Below, in pieces: positions 5,799 through 7,286 of a stretch of 7,286 nt of DNA. Numbering within the stretch: position 1 is the stretch's first letter; the number at the start of each line of letters is the position of its first letter. The position numbers were made by a program, and so were the translations under genes. Source of the DNA: an uncultured bacterium (GTDB lineage: Bacteria; Patescibacteriota; Gracilibacteria; UBA4473); assembly GCA_947311285.1 (NCBI GenBank), contig CAMZKS010000044.1:1-7286 (forward strand), in the 5' to 3' direction. The notes under the pieces were generated by a model. It saw only the letters and a list, made by a program, of their open reading frames with translations, searched no databases and was not told where the DNA came from.

Positions 5799-5838
5799 AT
5801 TATTTTATAGAGGCCGATTTGACAGTTCATAAAATGAT

Positions 5839-5866
5839 TTGCGGCGTCATGCAAAATATCTATAGT
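5839..5866 (+). promoter_or_regulatory. Weak candidate promoter of secY
   Basis: TTGCGG (5839-5844), a 16-bp spacer and TATAGT (5861-5866) would start transcription near 5873, about 17 nt before the secY ATG. An alternative is the perfect TATAAT at 5743-5748, which lacks a recognisable -35 and would give a leader of about 135 nt. A GAGGA sequence at 5870-5874 is some 15 nt from the start codon, farther than usual for ribosome binding. Confidence 0.3.
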
Positions 5867-5889
5867 TCTGAGGAATTTAAATTAAGGCT

Positions 5890-7173
5890 ATGAACCAACT
5901 AGTAATCACGTTGAAGCACATTATCAAAACTAAATCACTACGAGACAAAATCCTCTTTACCATTGCGATGCTGGTTCTTTTTCGAATACTCGCTCATATC
6001 ACCATTCCTGGCGCCGATGTAACAGGAATTAAAAGCCTTATTGGCCAGCAAGGTGAAAGCGCTCTAGGGGTTTTTTCACTTTTAACTGGCGGCGCCATGG
6101 AAAATTTCTCAGTCGTTCTAATGGGATTAACCCCTTATATTAATGCTTCGATTATCATGCAATTAATGGGCGTGATTGTTCCTCATCTTGAAAATCTTAA
6201 AAAAGAAGGCGATGCAGGACAACAAAAAATCAATCAATACACACGTCGTTTAGCTGTTCCTTTAGCTTTTGCTCAAAGTTACGGAATGATGGTTTTGATT
6301 AATCGATTCTCTCCAACACAAATCGTTGATACGAGCGATTTCGCCGCAATGTTACCAATGATGCTAACCGTCACAGCGGGCACGATGCTCCTGGTCTGGA
6401 TTGGCGAACTTATCTCCGAAAAAGGTATTGGAAACGGTATTTCTTTACTTATCTTTGCCGGAATCGTGTCAGTCGTCCCCAATCAAATTGCAGGAGCTTT
6501 TCAGACTGCGTCACTACCGATCATTATGCTATTAACGGCAGCAACAGCAATTCTTACGATCTTTGTTGTCTATGTACTTGAAGCCGATCGAAAAATACCA
6601 GTTGTTTATGCTTCGAAAAAATCAGCCCAACAGCAACGGTCATTCTTACCACTAAAAATCAATCAAGCCGGAATGATTCCAATAATTTTCGCAATCTCAA
6701 TTATTTCATTCCCATCTATTATATCACAGGTATTACAGAGTAGTGATAAATTTACGAGTGTAACAGATTGGATTGGAGTTAATCTGAATCCGGCTAGCCC
6801 AACACTTATTTACAATGTAATCTACTTCTTCTTGATTTACGGATTCACCTTCTTCTACGTTTCAATTGTATTCGACGCTAAAAAAATGGCGGAGAATATT
6901 CAAAAACGAAGCGGTTTTATCCCTGGTTACCGCCCCGGAACCGAAACAGAAAACTTAATCGAAGGCATTATGAATCGACTTTGTTTCTGGGGCGCATTAT
7001 TCCTTGCTACCGTGGCTATCCTGCCATTGTTGTTCCAGCAATTATTAGGGGGTGGAACCTCTGTTGCGTTGTTTGTTTCTGGAGCCGGAATCATAATTGT
7101 AGTATCCGTGGTACTTGATTTGATTCGTCGAATTAATGCTCACCTAGTGATGCACGATTACGATAAACTATAA
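5890..7173 (+). CDS. secY: Protein translocase subunit SecY
   Basis: SecY is the channel of the Sec translocon in the cytoplasmic membrane; it pairs with SecE/SecG and works with SecA or ribosomes. The 427-residue protein is complete. About ten hydrophobic segments can be traced (roughly 20-40, 72-97, 120-138, 152-175, 182-198, 210-230, 258-278, 305-328, 365-383, 392-410). Family signatures: LTGGAMENFSVVLMGLTPYINASII near the plug and TM2, GIGNGISLLIFAGI, LPLKINQAGMIPIIFA, and the cytosolic C5 loop SGFIPGYRPG (341-350) with the invariant Arg348 that contacts SecA and ribosomes. The start MNQLVITLKHIIKTKSLRDKI is typical. Instead of lying in a ribosomal protein (spc) operon, the gene follows a divergent regulator with a 180-bp gap and is closed by a strong terminator, so it is probably transcribed alone. 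Confidence 0.97.
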   Translation: MNQLVITLKHIIKTKSLRDKILFTIAMLVLFRILAHITIPGADVTGIKSLIGQQGESALGVFSLLTGGAMENFSVVLMGLTPYINASIIMQLMGVIVPHLENLKKEGDAGQQKINQYTRRLAVPLAFAQSYGMMVLINRFSPTQIVDTSDFAAMLPMMLTVTAGTMLLVWIGELISEKGIGNGISLLIFAGIVSVVPNQIAGAFQTASLPIIMLLTAATAILTIFVVYVLEADRKIPVVYASKKSAQQQRSFLPLKINQAGMIPIIFAISIISFPSIISQVLQSSDKFTSVTDWIGVNLNPASPTLIYNVIYFFLIYGFTFFYVSIVFDAKKMAENIQKRSGFIPGYRPGTETENLIEGIMNRLCFWGALFLATVAILPLLFQQLLGGGTSVALFVSGAGIIIVVSVVLDLIRRINAHLVMHDYDKL

Positions 7174-7192
7174 AACTTAAATAAGTTCCCAT

Positions 7193-7227
7193 AAAAAAGC
7201 CTCAATACACTAATTGTGGCTTTTTTT
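7193..7227 (+). terminator. Strong rho-independent terminator after secY (possibly bidirectional)
   Basis: AAAAAAGCC (7193-7201) pairs with GGCTTTTTT (7218-7226). After one T:T mismatch (7202/7217), CAAT (7203-7206) pairs with ATTG (7213-7216), leaving the six-base loop ACACTA. The right arm ends in seven T and the left arm holds six A, so it can act in both directions. It begins 20 bp after the secY stop. Confidence 0.88.
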
Positions 7228-7286
7228 ATATACCACACCTCATTCTTCGCCCTCCTAGCAGGTAACGCAACAACCGTAACCTTTAC

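Noticed and set aside
5819..5824. Perfect TTGACA upstream of secY as a -35 box
   Set aside because: At spacings of 16-19 bp the sequence is GC-rich (gcggcgtca) with no -10-like hexamer, so it is not a convincing promoter by itself.
7226..7256. Perfect AGGAGG (- strand, 7256-7251) seven bases before an ATG at 7243-7241
   Set aside because: The reading frame is only five codons (MRCGI then TAA) and runs into the terminator; with no downstream gene it is most likely chance, though a convergent gene ending near here beyond the window edge cannot be excluded.
1..7286. Alternative genetic code (UGA reassigned), as in some CPR groups
   Set aside because: All genes read through completely with the standard code, Trp uses TGG where checked, and every stop is TAA; absence of TGA stops in eight genes is too small a sample to argue for recoding.

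Overview
The window looks like a slice of a small-genome bacterium of the Candidate Phyla Radiation (Patescibacteria), moderately AT-rich. The reasons are the pared-down housekeeping proteins (a short TsaB, a short RuvA, a CPR-like FtsH tail), tight packing, almost no Shine-Dalgarno sequences, and secY standing apart from ribosomal protein genes. The exact lineage (for example Saccharibacteria or another CPR group) cannot be settled from this sequence alone. All eight protein genes stop with TAA.

Layout, left to right. (1) On the + strand, the C-terminal peptidase half of ftsH (cut by the window edge) overlaps by one base the start of gmk (guanylate kinase). (2) On the - strand, a complete comM/YifB-type AAA+ gene converges on gmk so tightly that the two stop codons share bases. 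(3) A 142-bp divergent promoter region leads into a + strand pair: a TIM-barrel protein of the sugar-phosphate isomerase/epimerase (AP-endonuclease-2) fold whose metal ligands look lost, and tsaB (tRNA t6A synthesis). (4) On the - strand come ruvA (its stop overlapping that of tsaB), a tRNA-Ala(GGC) with its own terminator, and an OmpR/PhoB-type response regulator. (5) A second divergent region of 180 bp leads into a complete + strand secY followed by a strong terminator; the last 60 bp hold no supportable gene.

Most genes are core housekeeping functions: membrane proteolysis and secretion (FtsH, SecY), nucleotide supply (Gmk), tRNA modification (TsaB), recombination (RuvA, ComM). The response regulator is the only transcription factor seen, with no partner kinase in view.

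The most interesting material is non-coding. Both divergent promoter regions contain a near-identical 17-bp element built of two CTTCA units spaced 11 bp apart, the geometry used by OmpR/PhoB-family regulators. One copy lies beside the response regulator gene and the other fills the spacer of the comM promoter exactly, suggesting that this regulator controls itself and comM. Separately, the palindrome GCTTAAGC occurs four times in 7.3 kb, twice forming the shared stop codons of the two convergent gene pairs. No CRISPR array, insertion sequence or phage gene was seen, and no stretch above 300 bp lacks a gene.
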